A stretch of DNA of 64,000 nucleotides, taken from contig OX381709.1 in the NCBI GenBank assembly GCA_947462335.1, positions 85,808,622 to 85,872,621 of the forward strand, in the 5' to 3' direction. A program made the position numbers and the translations under genes. The notes below the pieces were generated by a model. It was given only the letters and a program-made list of their open reading frames with translations, made no database searches and was not told the origin of the DNA. This stretch comes from Harmothoe impar (Eukaryota; Annelida; Polychaeta; Phyllodocida; Polynoidae). Shown piece after piece: positions 20,763 through 30,556 of this stretch. Each line of letters starts with the position of its first letter. The first letter of the stretch is position 1.

Positions 20763-23372
20763 TTATGTTTCATTTCCTGTCTCACTCTTTTTCATAACAA
20801 TGGCTGTCAATAGTTCGGTAGTGGTCATGTCTTTTGGGTTTTTGATAAGTGACGTAGTGTTGTCACCGTCGGGGTCAATGTCAATGTTGTCTTGGGTTTC
20901 AGTCGGATGTAGGGATGTAGTCATTTCCATAGTCTTAAGGGTTAATCCTGTGGTGGTGGTGTCGTCTTTCAGGGCCGGTATGATAGAAAACCGTGCCGCT
21001 AGGGGTAGTATGACGTGGTTGGGTAGATAGTATGACTTCTGTTTTCCGTTGATGTTGAATGATATGGGGCCGTTCCATGTCATGTTTATGCGTGGGTATG
21101 GGCATGACAGGGCTGAGATGGCCGTCATGGTTGGTATGAATTCATTAACAATAGAGTCACGTTCGTAGGGTAGTGATAGCAGTGGGATGGTGTGGTTGAC
21201 GTGTCCTTGGTAAATTTTGAGCGTAATAGTAGGATTGGTTTTGTGTCCAGAGTTTGTCATTCCAAAGTGACGCGCTATTTTGTTTTTACACTTGCAGATG
21301 GTTTTGATAACAGCGTATACGATTAAAGCTACAAATATCAGGGTAAAAATGTTATGGGCATCAACGTATTGATCTAGATTGATAGTGTGGTTTTCTTTGG
21401 TTTCACTCTGGGGTATGGGGTTAATAAATTTCCAAGAAATGTTGTTGGGTCGAGCACTAACAGTCGGGATGGTGGCGAACAGTGCTTTTCCTTTGGATAC
21501 ATATAATAAGTAGAAGAATCCTACGGCGTTTAGAATGCAAGTGACTGGTACTATATAGTTCCATACAGGGCTAGCGAAGAAGCTAGCTATGTTCTCTCGT
21601 ATGGGTGTGTCCTGGATGGGTCGGTCTAAGATGTCTGCTGCGTTGGTGGCTTCTATTAGGATATTCCTGGTGAAGGGTTCCAGGTCCAATGTAATGTCTG
21701 ATGACAACTTGCTGATGTTTGTCATAGATTTGATGATAGCTTGTGTATGTAGATGTGGTATGTGTATTGGATCGTGATGTAGTGATGATGCTGTGATGTT
21801 GAGATTGTTTGTGAGTGCGAGTAGTATGGGTGTATTGGCCGCGTGCATTAGAAAATGTGTTGAAGAAGATTCATTACAAGGAATTTTGGTGTTTGGGAGG
21901 TACAATGAGTCAAACTGTAAGTGGCACATACATGGGACACCAATAACTGCGTAGGCCGAAGCTTTCTTAGTAGTTGGTGTCATGTGCTGACAGATGACGT
22001 GGTAGTACTCCCTGTTAGTAGTTACTAAATAGTTATCTTTACCAATAGCTATAGCACGGGTTTGTATGGGTCTCAGAGGGTGTACTTGAAATGTGCAGAG
22101 TCTGGCTATGTCTGCCTGGTTACCTTTAAAGGCCGCCATGAGGCAGGTTGGCTGGTCACTGCGTATTCTAGGCATGGTCCTAGCGCATACTTTCAGTATT
22201 GAGCCTTGGCACGTAAGCAAATCTGCGTTTGTCATCTCTAAGTACAATGTCTCTGCCCCGTTGACAGCGAGGAAAGTTTTGTCAGTGTGTAATAGGGTAG
22301 ATCCAGAACTTGTCGTATTTTCGGTGTTAATGGGGACATGTGTTGTAATTACTTGATATAAGTTAAATGCTGCGTCTGTGGCAGAAATGATAACATTAAT
22401 ATGAATGTATAGGTGAGTTTTGGAATAGGTGTATAGTGCAACTGGTTGTGAATAGTAATATGCGGTGTCAATAATGGTTACCTCGGATCCTGGGTTCCTA
22501 ATTTTGAGTTGTGTGTCTAAGGTGGCTAGCTTGAGGGCTAGTTCTGTGGGTTGTATCATATCCGGTGCTAATATTCCAGTGGACAATAATCTGAGAGAAT
22601 TTTCCACCTTGTATAACCCTTGTTGGTAGGCGATCCTGGTCATTAGGACAATTACCTGAGCCGATATGATGGCTGACTGGGTAATCCTACGATCCTGGTC
22701 GGCTTGGATGGAGGTTAGGGTTGTGGAGAAATCATCAGACCACGAGTCTATGGATTCGGTAATATTGAGTAGGGATTCCTGTACAACGTCCTGTTGTTTT
22801 ATATAAGTGTCTAGAAACTGCTGGTGTTGCTGGGTGACGTCATGTAATCCTTGTGCAGTTTTAACATTGACGTCGGCCAGTGTGCCAATTCTAGCATCTA
22901 GGTGATGTATGACGTTGATGATAGAATCCATGTCTCTAGTGGTTGCCAGGCCAAAGATTGATTTAAAGAGCTCCCCTAAGAATCCTAGGATAGCTCTCTT
23001 TGGCCTGTTAGTAATAGGATCCGAGAGGAAGTGTGCAATGTTCTTTAAAGTCTTAATAATGTTAATATCTACGTTTTGTAGTAGTCGGTCGAGGTCGGCA
23101 GCTTGTTGTAACATCTTGGCGTCATGGCTGTCATGGGGTCCTAATGAAGTCAGTTGAAGAGTCCTGATGGTGTTGTAAATGAGTGGCTTCGGACGAGGAG
23201 CCATTGGGATGTTGTAGGGGATGGCCAGTATGACCTCGTGTAGGTCATGACCGGTGATGATTTGTCCCGGCAGCTGTTCATAGATGAGGCCGATATTTTG
23301 CCTCACTATTGGTTGTGCTGCCGTGTAAATGATGTGTGTGATGATTAATAGGAGGTAGAGTGTATACCTCAT
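20763..23372 (-). CDS. env: Env: class I fusion-type envelope glycoprotein (baculovirus F-like)
   Basis: 869-residue protein. Visible features in order: hydrophobic signal peptide (residues 1-19); a furin-type site RPKR at 123-126 followed at once by a glycine/phenylalanine-rich hydrophobic fusion-peptide-like stretch (about 127-143); a long helical region with heptad-like spacing (150-270); a Cys-containing ectodomain; a hydrophobic segment at about 602-625; a second hydrophobic segment at about 670-690 followed by a Cys/Lys-rich CKCKNK; and a long tail. Cleavage next to the fusion peptide matches errantivirus Env and baculovirus F proteins. The gene follows pol after an 873-bp gap, so it is probably made from a spliced RNA, though I could not identify the acceptor. 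The frame is intact. Confidence 0.85.
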   Translation of the reverse strand: MRYTLYLLLIITHIIYTAAQPIVRQNIGLIYEQLPGQIITGHDLHEVILAIPYNIPMAPRPKPLIYNTIRTLQLTSLGPHDSHDAKMLQQAADLDRLLQNVDINIIKTLKNIAHFLSDPITNRPKRAILGFLGELFKSIFGLATTRDMDSIINVIHHLDARIGTLADVNVKTAQGLHDVTQQHQQFLDTYIKQQDVVQESLLNITESIDSWSDDFSTTLTSIQADQDRRITQSAIISAQVIVLMTRIAYQQGLYKVENSLRLLSTGILAPDMIQPTELALKLATLDTQLKIRNPGSEVTIIDTAYYYSQPVALYTYSKTHLYIHINVIISATDAAFNLYQVITTHVPINTENTTSSGSTLLHTDKTFLAVNGAETLYLEMTNADLLTCQGSILKVCARTMPRIRSDQPTCLMAAFKGNQADIARLCTFQVHPLRPIQTRAIAIGKDNYLVTTNREYYHVICQHMTPTTKKASAYAVIGVPCMCHLQFDSLYLPNTKIPCNESSSTHFLMHAANTPILLALTNNLNITASSLHHDPIHIPHLHTQAIIKSMTNISKLSSDITLDLEPFTRNILIEATNAADILDRPIQDTPIRENIASFFASPVWNYIVPVTCILNAVGFFYLLYVSKGKALFATIPTVSARPNNISWKFINPIPQSETKENHTINLDQYVDAHNIFTLIFVALIVYAVIKTICKCKNKIARHFGMTNSGHKTNPTITLKIYQGHVNHTIPLLSLPYERDSIVNEFIPTMTAISALSCPYPRINMTWNGPISFNINGKQKSYYLPNHVILPLAARFSIIPALKDDTTTTGLTLKTMEMTTSLHPTETQDNIDIDPDGDNTTSLIKNPKDMTTTELLTAIVMKKSETGNET

Positions 23373-24245
23373 GATTCCCGAGTTGTTGGGATTTGATAGT
23401 AATAATAGTAGTAGTCGATCGTTTGTAGTAGTAATAGTTGATAGTTGATAGCTGGTGAAGGATGAGTGTAAGTGCGCAGTACTGGCGGGGATCTACCAAA
23501 TTAACTGTGGGCTGCTCCTGACTGAATCGATGTGTGTAGGGGTGTGGTCACTGGGTGACTGTGGAAAGGTGGGGGGATGTGTGGGAACTTATACCCTTTG
23601 GTCTGGGTACAGGGTGGTGGCTATGTCACCCTGCCATGTTGGTCGTTATCACACTCCCATAAGTGGAGCTTTTGTTTGCGCGCTCCAGTGGTGGCGCCAT
23701 CCAGGGCTCAGATTGCGGTCATCCTCCTGGTGTTGTTGACACCTGCGATGCATGCGGGCGGCCGCCTGCATACACCGCTTTTCCACTGGTCTATGGGGGA
23801 GGGGTTAATAAGAGTGCGCAAACTGTCCTTTCATGTCGGATTTTGACATGTTGATAATAGTTCTATTTGAAGTGTCAGTTTGTTAAAGGAGCAGCAATAA
23901 TATGGAGTCGCCCTGCCACTTACTTGTGTGGTGAAATGGGTATAGATGGATAATAATAATAATAGTAATAATTGATGAAGCTTGTGCGCTTTATGGTGAT
24001 AAATACTGTATTTCCAGTATTTCTTTTGATGATCGGTGTGTAAGTCGTGATTCTTTGTGAATCATTATAATAGTAGTAGTGATAATAGTAGTCGTAGTAG
24101 TCAGTGTTGTTCCTTTTGATATTAAAGTTGATAATATATGACAGTTGATGTCTCTTTGTAATAGTAGCGATGATATAGTGAGCTTTTTGTTGTTTATGTA
24201 ATATAGGTGATAACTCCTTTCCTCTTATATATTCTATAGTTTATA
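23373..24245 (-). other. pol-env spacer of the element
   Basis: No credible frame. Rich in TAG/TAA trinucleotide runs (AATAATAATAATAGTAATAATTG and similar at about 23,400-23,450 and 23,950-24,180). It should hold the splice acceptor for env; none is clear by eye. Confidence 0.5.
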
Positions 24246-27200
24246 TTATGGTTTTAGTCCTACCGGTGTCCTCCTCTTGACCTTGGAGTGGGCCGGCTTT
24301 GCTTTATATATATTTTTGGTTTGTAGAAGCGCTGGTCTCGCTTTATATGAATCTCCGTCTTTCTTCCATAGTTTGGTTATGAGGTCCTCGTTCGGGTCAA
24401 TGAGTCTGTGTATGAAGTCGTTGTTTCTCACGTGACGTACGAGTTTCAGTCTGTCTACATGGACTGGGTTTTTCATTGTTTTCATTGTGATGACAGATTT
24501 GAGGAGGACAGATGTTTTTGAGACGAATTTGCACACTATGTATGGACCAGAGTACACCTTCTGAAGTTTCGAACATTTTGTTCTATCCATCAGTCGGGGT
24601 ACCTTGACATACACTAGTGATTCTTTCTGCACCTTTGTAGGTTTTGCCTTTTTGTCGTGTTGTTGTCTCATTTGTTCTGTCCTCTTTTCGATGTTTTCAA
24701 TGACCTGGTTGTATGTGTAGTCTATTTTCTTTAATTTGTCAATGATGTGGAGATTTAGACTTTTCTCTTCTTCCTGATTGAGTTTGTTGTCTATTATGGT
24801 GTTTGGATTCCTTCCCTTCATAATGAAGAACGGTGTGAAGGCAGTGGTGGCGGACTCTGTGTTGTTGATGGAGAACACGAGGTGTGGTAGGAATACATCC
24901 CATGTGTCCTGGTGTTCCTCACAGTAGGCCCGTATGCCTTCAGACAGCGTCTTCACATATCTTTCAGCCTGGCCGTTCGATTTTGGTCTATAGGCCGAGC
25001 TGAAGACATGTTTTATGTTGAGGGAAGATGTCATGTTTCTGAATTTTGAATTTTTATATGACGTTCCATTGTCTGACTGGAGGTATGTTGGTATACCCTC
25101 GGCCAGAACAACCTTCTCTATGAATTCTGCGGTAGTTGTTTCCGCGTCCAATGATGTAGTAGGGTAAGCTATGCAGAATTTAGAGAATCTGTCGACCACT
25201 ACCTGAATGTAAACGTTCTTTCCTGGTGTTGGTGGTAGTGGGCCTATGGCATCTATGTGGACAAACTGGAATGGGTAAGAAGGGGTACTATGGGCCGTCA
25301 TTGGCAGGTTATTGGTTAGGTTCATCTTTTTGGCTTTCAAACAGACGTGGCAGGTCGCTGTGAATTTCTGGACGTCGGCCGCCATGCTCTTCCAATATAC
25401 TTTGGGAAGCATGGTCGACAGCATTCTTTGTGCGCCAGCGTGTCCTGCCATTGGAAGGTCGTGAAAAAGCTTCAAGATGGGAAGTCTCATGTCGTCTGGG
25501 ATGACGGGTTGGAATGAGAATTCCTTGTGTTTCTTCCATAGTACCGTGTTGATATGGACCAAAATATCATTCAGCATGATGTGATCATCAGCTATTTTGA
25601 TAAATTGCTCCGTTTCCTTCTTGTTTTTGTCGTTGGGTACCTGTCCGTTCTCTAAATACGTGATGATAGCTTTCGTATGTACATTATATCTCTGTTCTCT
25701 TTTCAGGTTGAGTATGGAGATCTGTGGGTCGGAGAGGTTTTCTATCATTTCAATCAGATGATTAGTCTGATTGGCTAGATGTTTTGCCATGTCTGTGGCA
25801 TCTCTTCTAGGCTTCTCATTTTTCTTCTTTGGCTTTGGTTTATCTGTGGTTTTCTTAGGTTGCGGTGCCGGGGTGTGGCCTGGGACCGGTCGGGTCGCCG
25901 CAACCTGCTCTATTTGTTCTGTTTGAGTTTCTTCTATGAATGTTGATAGGGCTTCTAGGGATGTAGAGGGTACTGTCAGCTGCTGTGGGGCGTGGCCTGG
26001 GACCGGTCGTGCAGCTGAATCCACTTCCTGTTGTACTGAGGCCACTATGGCTGCTAACAGTCCCTTGTATTCTGTTTGTGGGAGCCCAAAATGATGCAAT
26101 TTGGTACTTGGGATGTCAGGATTTGCTCTGAGGTTGGGAGTTAATCGTTTTACTTCTTCTATGTCTTCTGTGTTTTCCTCCATACATTCACAATAGAAGT
26201 GGTGGGTGGAGTTTCTCTTCAGGATTGCTTTGGGTAGACGTTTTGGTAGCGTCAATGGTGGTTCGTCTTCTTTGAATTTCTGTGTGTGTATGTCATCCTC
26301 AAACATAATTCTATGTTGTACCCTTATGGCTTTGGGTTTTGGTGGAGGATCTGTCATTGGTGTGTTGTCTAGTGGGTAGTCTCGTCTTGACATAACGTCT
26401 GATGGTATGTTTAATTTGCCTCTTATGTGTCTGATATTAAATTGAAATTGTTGAATTTTGAGCGCCCACCTTGCCCACATGTTTTTGTTATCTGATTTTG
26501 TCAACATGTGGATGAGGGCTTGGTGGTCAGTATATAACTCGAATGGTCTTCCTTCTAGGTAGTGTCTGAAGTACTCTATTGCAAATACTACTCCCAATAG
26601 TTCTCTTTGAGTGGCACCATAATTCCTTTCGTGGTCATGGAGTGCTCTGCCCGCAAAGGCTACTGGTCGTAGAACGCCGTCTTTCTCCTGGGAAAGAGTA
26701 GCTCCCAGGGCTGTACCAGATGCATCTGTTGTAAGATGGAACTGTTTGTTGTAGTCTGGATACAGCAAGATGACGTCATTGCATATAGAGTCCTTCAGGG
26801 TCTGAAATGCAGTCTCACATTCTTTTGTCCAGACAAATTTGTTCCCATTTTTGAGCAAGTTAAATAGAGGTCGACCAATTTCACTGAACCCTTTGATGAA
26901 TTTTCTATAGAATTGGGCGAGTCCAGTGAATGACCGCACCTCCTTTGTGGTCTTCGGTGTGGGGAATGTCTGGATCTTGTGGACTTTGTCTGGAGATGGT
27001 TTGATACCGTCAGTGGTGACTTTCATTCCTAGGAAGTCTAGTTCCTCTAGGAAGAATTCGCACTTGGTTTTCTTCAACTTTAGTTTGCCATTTCTTAGTG
27101 CTTCGAATATGTTTCTTAAATCAGTGAAATGTTGGTCTATGGATGGTGATAAACACAAGATGTCGTCTAAGTATGGGATTGCACACTTGTACTGCAGGTT

Positions 27201-28940
27201 CTGTAGGATCAAGTTGACTACAGCTTGGAAAGCCTGAGCACTGCTGGCGAGTCCCATGGGCATGGTCTTGTATCTATACTTTTTGGTCCTAGTGAGAAAG
27301 GCTGTGATGTCCCTGTCGTCCTCTCTAATTGGTATCTGGAAGTACCCTTGTTGGGCATCCATTTTAGAGAACACGGCAGGTCGCATCTCACCAATCATTT
27401 CTAGGCTGTCGTCTGCTCGTGGTGATGTAAGTGCTTGGTTGATGGATTGGGAATTAACATATCTTAGATCTGTCACTAATCTGTAACCCTGCCCGTTCTT
27501 TTTCTCTACAAGAAAACTTCTGGATGACCAGGGACCCGTTTTGGTTTCCTCCAAAATGTCCTGCTTTACCAGCTTCTGACATTCAATTTCAAGTCGTTCA
27601 GCTTTGTGCGGGGCCATTCTGAATGGGTAGAACTGTAAGGGTTTGGCGTCTGGGATCAGGTTGATTTTATGGGTGTACAGATGGGTTCTTCCAATCATAT
27701 TATCTTTTCCCACGAATATGTCGTCGTATTCTTCTATTAATTGGCAAAATGTTGTGAATTGATCTTCTGTGAGGCAGTCTGGTTTTTGGAAGACATGTGA
27801 TTTTTCTTTTTCTGGTTCTATGTCTATGTCCTTCCCTATGTACATGTCTTTGTCTATGTCTTGTTCGTCGTGACCTGTTGTCTCTTGTACCATATTTATA
27901 TGATCTTCGTCGTCTGACATGGATTGATCCATGTCAGAGTCAGAATACTCTGAGTATGTTGGAGTTGGTACATAGAATGTTTTGTCTGACCCTGTTGATG
28001 ATGCACTGTCACTGATAGTAGAGTTGTTGTCTATGTCTATGTCTATGTCTCTGTCTGTCTCCTCGGGTTGTGTCTCGTCGTAGCCTGTCGATAATATATT
28101 ATTTTCTTTGTCTATGTCTGTTTTTGTATATAAGGCTACGATTTCACCCTTCTGGATTTTACAGATTCTAGATGTGATATTCAATAATATCAGTGGGTGT
28201 CTGTCTCTTTGGTCAGGTGTCACGACTGAACGTTGTACAATGTAATTTGGAAGTTTGTCTGATCTGTCAAAATTGTCTGTTATACCATTGATTTGACTGA
28301 CTGAGTGGTAGCATGTGACTTGGCCTGTTATGGCCATTTCTGAAAATGGAGGTATAGAAATGGCTCTCACTGCCCTGATTGGTTGAGATTTTGGAGTTGG
28401 GTCAGTGGAGTAATTGATTTTGCTTTTAGTCTTTGATAGAAAATCTGTTCCCAATATGATTGGTGAGGAACAATTTGGAAGAATTGCAAATTGATGACTG
28501 AAAGTTTTGCCTTGAATTTTGAATTTGATTTTGATAGCTCTTTTGATGTGACACAATGCTCCATCGGCAAGATAAACTTTGGACCTGATTCGTGAAAACT
28601 CATGAGGAACTAGTTTCGATAGAGTGGAGGCTAGGCCCTCTCTCATGCAAGAGACGGTGGCTCCTGTGTCTACTAGACTGGGGATGTTGGTATCTTTGAA
28701 TTGTAGATCTATATTGCCATTGACCATGTTGATAAACAAAACACTCTGCTCACCTTCTTCCATGTGTAGGTCGGGGAGTGGTGGGGGGACGACTTCCAGA
28801 GTAGCTTGGACGTCGGCAGGTCTCCCGCGCACTGGTGCAGCATTGTGGATTGTCTGTGGGTCATGTGGCGTGATGTCGATGGGCGATGCTGTGTCTTCTG
28901 TGTTGGGGACTGTTTTGTCATCCTGATGAGGCCTATCCAT
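24246..28940 (-). CDS. pol: Pol: protease, reverse transcriptase, RNase H, integrase
   Basis: 1,564 codons from the first ATG (28,940), though translation probably enters from gag by a -1 shift 15-21 bp upstream. Domains: aspartic protease with DTGA at 91-94 and ILGTDF later; acidic linker with repeated Asp-Ile (about 280-400); reverse transcriptase around 425-660 with YLDD near 591; RNase H with TTDASG near 737 and TDHQAL; a long Pro/Lys linker; integrase zinc finger H-x-H..CHVC near 1160-1190; DDE core with HIDAIGP near 1230, SDNGTS near 1287 and GQAERY near 1322; GPY/F-like YSGPY near 1465. All catalytic motifs are present, so the protein is probably active. The domain order is that of Ty3/gypsy elements. 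Confidence 0.93.
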   Translation of the reverse strand: MDRPHQDDKTVPNTEDTASPIDITPHDPQTIHNAAPVRGRPADVQATLEVVPPPLPDLHMEEGEQSVLFINMVNGNIDLQFKDTNIPSLVDTGATVSCMREGLASTLSKLVPHEFSRIRSKVYLADGALCHIKRAIKIKFKIQGKTFSHQFAILPNCSSPIILGTDFLSKTKSKINYSTDPTPKSQPIRAVRAISIPPFSEMAITGQVTCYHSVSQINGITDNFDRSDKLPNYIVQRSVVTPDQRDRHPLILLNITSRICKIQKGEIVALYTKTDIDKENNILSTGYDETQPEETDRDIDIDIDNNSTISDSASSTGSDKTFYVPTPTYSEYSDSDMDQSMSDDEDHINMVQETTGHDEQDIDKDMYIGKDIDIEPEKEKSHVFQKPDCLTEDQFTTFCQLIEEYDDIFVGKDNMIGRTHLYTHKINLIPDAKPLQFYPFRMAPHKAERLEIECQKLVKQDILEETKTGPWSSRSFLVEKKNGQGYRLVTDLRYVNSQSINQALTSPRADDSLEMIGEMRPAVFSKMDAQQGYFQIPIREDDRDITAFLTRTKKYRYKTMPMGLASSAQAFQAVVNLILQNLQYKCAIPYLDDILCLSPSIDQHFTDLRNIFEALRNGKLKLKKTKCEFFLEELDFLGMKVTTDGIKPSPDKVHKIQTFPTPKTTKEVRSFTGLAQFYRKFIKGFSEIGRPLFNLLKNGNKFVWTKECETAFQTLKDSICNDVILLYPDYNKQFHLTTDASGTALGATLSQEKDGVLRPVAFAGRALHDHERNYGATQRELLGVVFAIEYFRHYLEGRPFELYTDHQALIHMLTKSDNKNMWARWALKIQQFQFNIRHIRGKLNIPSDVMSRRDYPLDNTPMTDPPPKPKAIRVQHRIMFEDDIHTQKFKEDEPPLTLPKRLPKAILKRNSTHHFYCECMEENTEDIEEVKRLTPNLRANPDIPSTKLHHFGLPQTEYKGLLAAIVASVQQEVDSAARPVPGHAPQQLTVPSTSLEALSTFIEETQTEQIEQVAATRPVPGHTPAPQPKKTTDKPKPKKKNEKPRRDATDMAKHLANQTNHLIEMIENLSDPQISILNLKREQRYNVHTKAIITYLENGQVPNDKNKKETEQFIKIADDHIMLNDILVHINTVLWKKHKEFSFQPVIPDDMRLPILKLFHDLPMAGHAGAQRMLSTMLPKVYWKSMAADVQKFTATCHVCLKAKKMNLTNNLPMTAHSTPSYPFQFVHIDAIGPLPPTPGKNVYIQVVVDRFSKFCIAYPTTSLDAETTTAEFIEKVVLAEGIPTYLQSDNGTSYKNSKFRNMTSSLNIKHVFSSAYRPKSNGQAERYVKTLSEGIRAYCEEHQDTWDVFLPHLVFSINNTESATTAFTPFFIMKGRNPNTIIDNKLNQEEEKSLNLHIIDKLKKIDYTYNQVIENIEKRTEQMRQQHDKKAKPTKVQKESLVYVKVPRLMDRTKCSKLQKVYSGPYIVCKFVSKTSVLLKSVITMKTMKNPVHVDRLKLVRHVRNNDFIHRLIDPNEDLITKLWKKDGDSYKARPALLQTKNIYKAKPAHSKVKRRTPVGLKP

Positions 28941-28951
28941 AGGATGACAAT

Positions 28952-28961
28952 CTAGTTTCCC
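28952..28961 (-). promoter_or_regulatory. -1 ribosomal frameshift site GGGAAAC at the gag stop
   Basis: On the element strand the last gag codons are GGA AAC TAG, preceded by a codon ending in G. This gives the heptamer G-GGA-AAC in the correct phase directly before the stop. After a -1 slip the frame continues without a stop into pol. GGGAAAC is a known retroviral slippery sequence. Confidence 0.8.
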
Positions 28962-30499
28962 GTCGTCTTGGTGAGGTCATTCATCATGCTGACGAGCTGT
29001 GCCATGGTGTACTGTGGAGTGGGGTTTTGTGGCGTTGGTTGAAGTTGTAGTTGTTGTTGTTGTTGTGGCCATTGTTGTTGTTGTTGTTGTTGTGGCCATT
29101 GTTGTTGTTGTTGTGGTGGCTGCCATGATTGTTGTTGTGGCTGCCACCTTTGTTGTTGTTGTTGTTGGCTCTGGATGAGTTTGAAGTGATGTGGAGGTAG
29201 GGAACCCGTTTGAAGAAGGGTTATGATGTCTTTGGGTCCCCCTTTAAATCGATGGGTGGGAGGGATGAGGCCCATTGAGCGTGCCTTCCTGATGTTGTCG
29301 ACGTAATTGATGTCGAAGTCCTCTCTCCTCCCCCTATAGTTAGGTGGTAACGCGAAGTCAGTTGGTGGAGACTGATGTGTAGGTGCAGCTGCTTGTTTGT
29401 GGTAGGTGGGTTTTGGTTTACCACCCCCCATAGCAGCTACAGTATGTTCCGTCTCCATAACTTCTTGTTGTTTCTGAAGAAGGTCTCTTAGTTTCTCGTT
29501 CTCCCTGTCCTTCTCCCTTAACTGAGCAGCTATGACTGGATCTAGGGTGTTGTTGGACAGGGATGATACCTTGTGTGTGGAGGTCTTCTTGTAGAGGTAT
29601 GCACACCTGAGTGCTCTACAGAGGGAGGCCCATGTAGTAGGACTTTCCGCTCTGATCGCCTCTCGGTAGTCCTCGTTTAATACGGTGGCTACCTGGATGA
29701 TGGCAGCTTCTATGTCCACCCCTTTGTTTTGGAAGTGGGTGTTGGCGTCCTTTAGCCATTCTTCCATGGTTTGTAGGGTGGGGTCAAACTGGGACAGTGT
29801 CAATAGCTTGATGTCATTTTCGACGTCCTTGAAGTGGTGGATAAGTCCCTTCTTTATAAGGTCATAATCGTCTTGTACACTAGTGGGCTGAATACTGTAC
29901 CATTCGTACGCTGGTCCAGCTAGATAGACTGCACAAGTGACATGGATGGGGTGATCTTCTTGAGGGTATTTGAGTCTAACAAAGCGTTCTAGGTCGGTGA
30001 ACCACTTTCTGGTGCTCATTTTAATGTCCGGTTTCGAAAATCTGATTGGTTCACGAATGGTGTATTTGTTGGCTTTTGATATGGCGCTAGCCAGGTCGCT
30101 AATGGACTTGTTGTTTCTATATTCTGCGTTGAGTCTTTCTAACTCTGCCTTGTGGGCCGCTAATTGTTCATCTAATTTTCTTGATATCCTATCGTCTAGT
30201 TCTCGTTGTCTTTCTACCTCTACCTGATCGTCTCCGGCCATGTTGACAGTGGGTTCAACACGAATGGGAGAGGTGGGTGGGGTAGCTATGTCTATAGGTA
30301 TAATAGGTACAGTGTCTATAAGTGTTGTTTTAGAATGTCTTACTGTGTCCTTGTAGATGCAGGAGGTGGACTTGTTGATGTGCTTGTTGTTGCTTGGTCC
30401 TTTCCTCCTGGTGGGTTGTAGACCTGATGTTGGTGCTGGTCCCTGGCTCCTAGTGTGCCTCCGTGATGATAGGTCACTGAGGGACTGGTGTCTCTGCAT
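28952..30499 (-). CDS. gag: Gag-like protein, no zinc knuckle, polyglutamine C-terminus
   Basis: 515 codons, starting 57 bp inside the 5' LTR. The N-terminus is Ser/Arg-rich; a likely alternative start is the ATG at about 30,241 (MAGDDQ), just before a coiled-coil (RELDDRISRKLDEQL). The middle (about 150-320) has the look of a gypsy capsid: RFSKPDIKMSTRKWF, YLAGPAYEWY, LKDANTHFQNKG. The C-terminus has no CCHC box; instead it carries long Gln tracts with WPQQQ and WQPQQQ units (about 435-500). The last codons overlap the shift site; the stop is TAG at 28,952-28,954. Confidence 0.85.
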   Translation of the reverse strand: MQRHQSLSDLSSRRHTRSQGPAPTSGLQPTRRKGPSNNKHINKSTSCIYKDTVRHSKTTLIDTVPIIPIDIATPPTSPIRVEPTVNMAGDDQVEVERQRELDDRISRKLDEQLAAHKAELERLNAEYRNNKSISDLASAISKANKYTIREPIRFSKPDIKMSTRKWFTDLERFVRLKYPQEDHPIHVTCAVYLAGPAYEWYSIQPTSVQDDYDLIKKGLIHHFKDVENDIKLLTLSQFDPTLQTMEEWLKDANTHFQNKGVDIEAAIIQVATVLNEDYREAIRAESPTTWASLCRALRCAYLYKKTSTHKVSSLSNNTLDPVIAAQLREKDRENEKLRDLLQKQQEVMETEHTVAAMGGGKPKPTYHKQAAAPTHQSPPTDFALPPNYRGRREDFDINYVDNIRKARSMGLIPPTHRFKGGPKDIITLLQTGSLPPHHFKLIQSQQQQQQRWQPQQQSWQPPQQQQQWPQQQQQQQWPQQQQQLQLQPTPQNPTPQYTMAQLVSMMNDLTKTTGN

Positions 30500-30536
30500 T
30501 AAAAAATTTCTTCATGGTCGCAGGTAGCTGAAAGTT

Positions 30537-30553
30537 GCCCCGGTTCTCCACCA
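30537..30553 (-). other. Primer binding site of the errantivirus-like element
   Basis: Three bases inside the 5' LTR the element strand reads TGGTGGAGAACCGGGGC, starting with the TGG that pairs with a tRNA CCA end. The tRNA was not identified. Confidence 0.65.
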
Positions 30554-30556
30554 CTC

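Noticed and set aside
20671..21030. 119-codon plus-strand frame
   Set aside because: Shadow of the env gene on the other strand.
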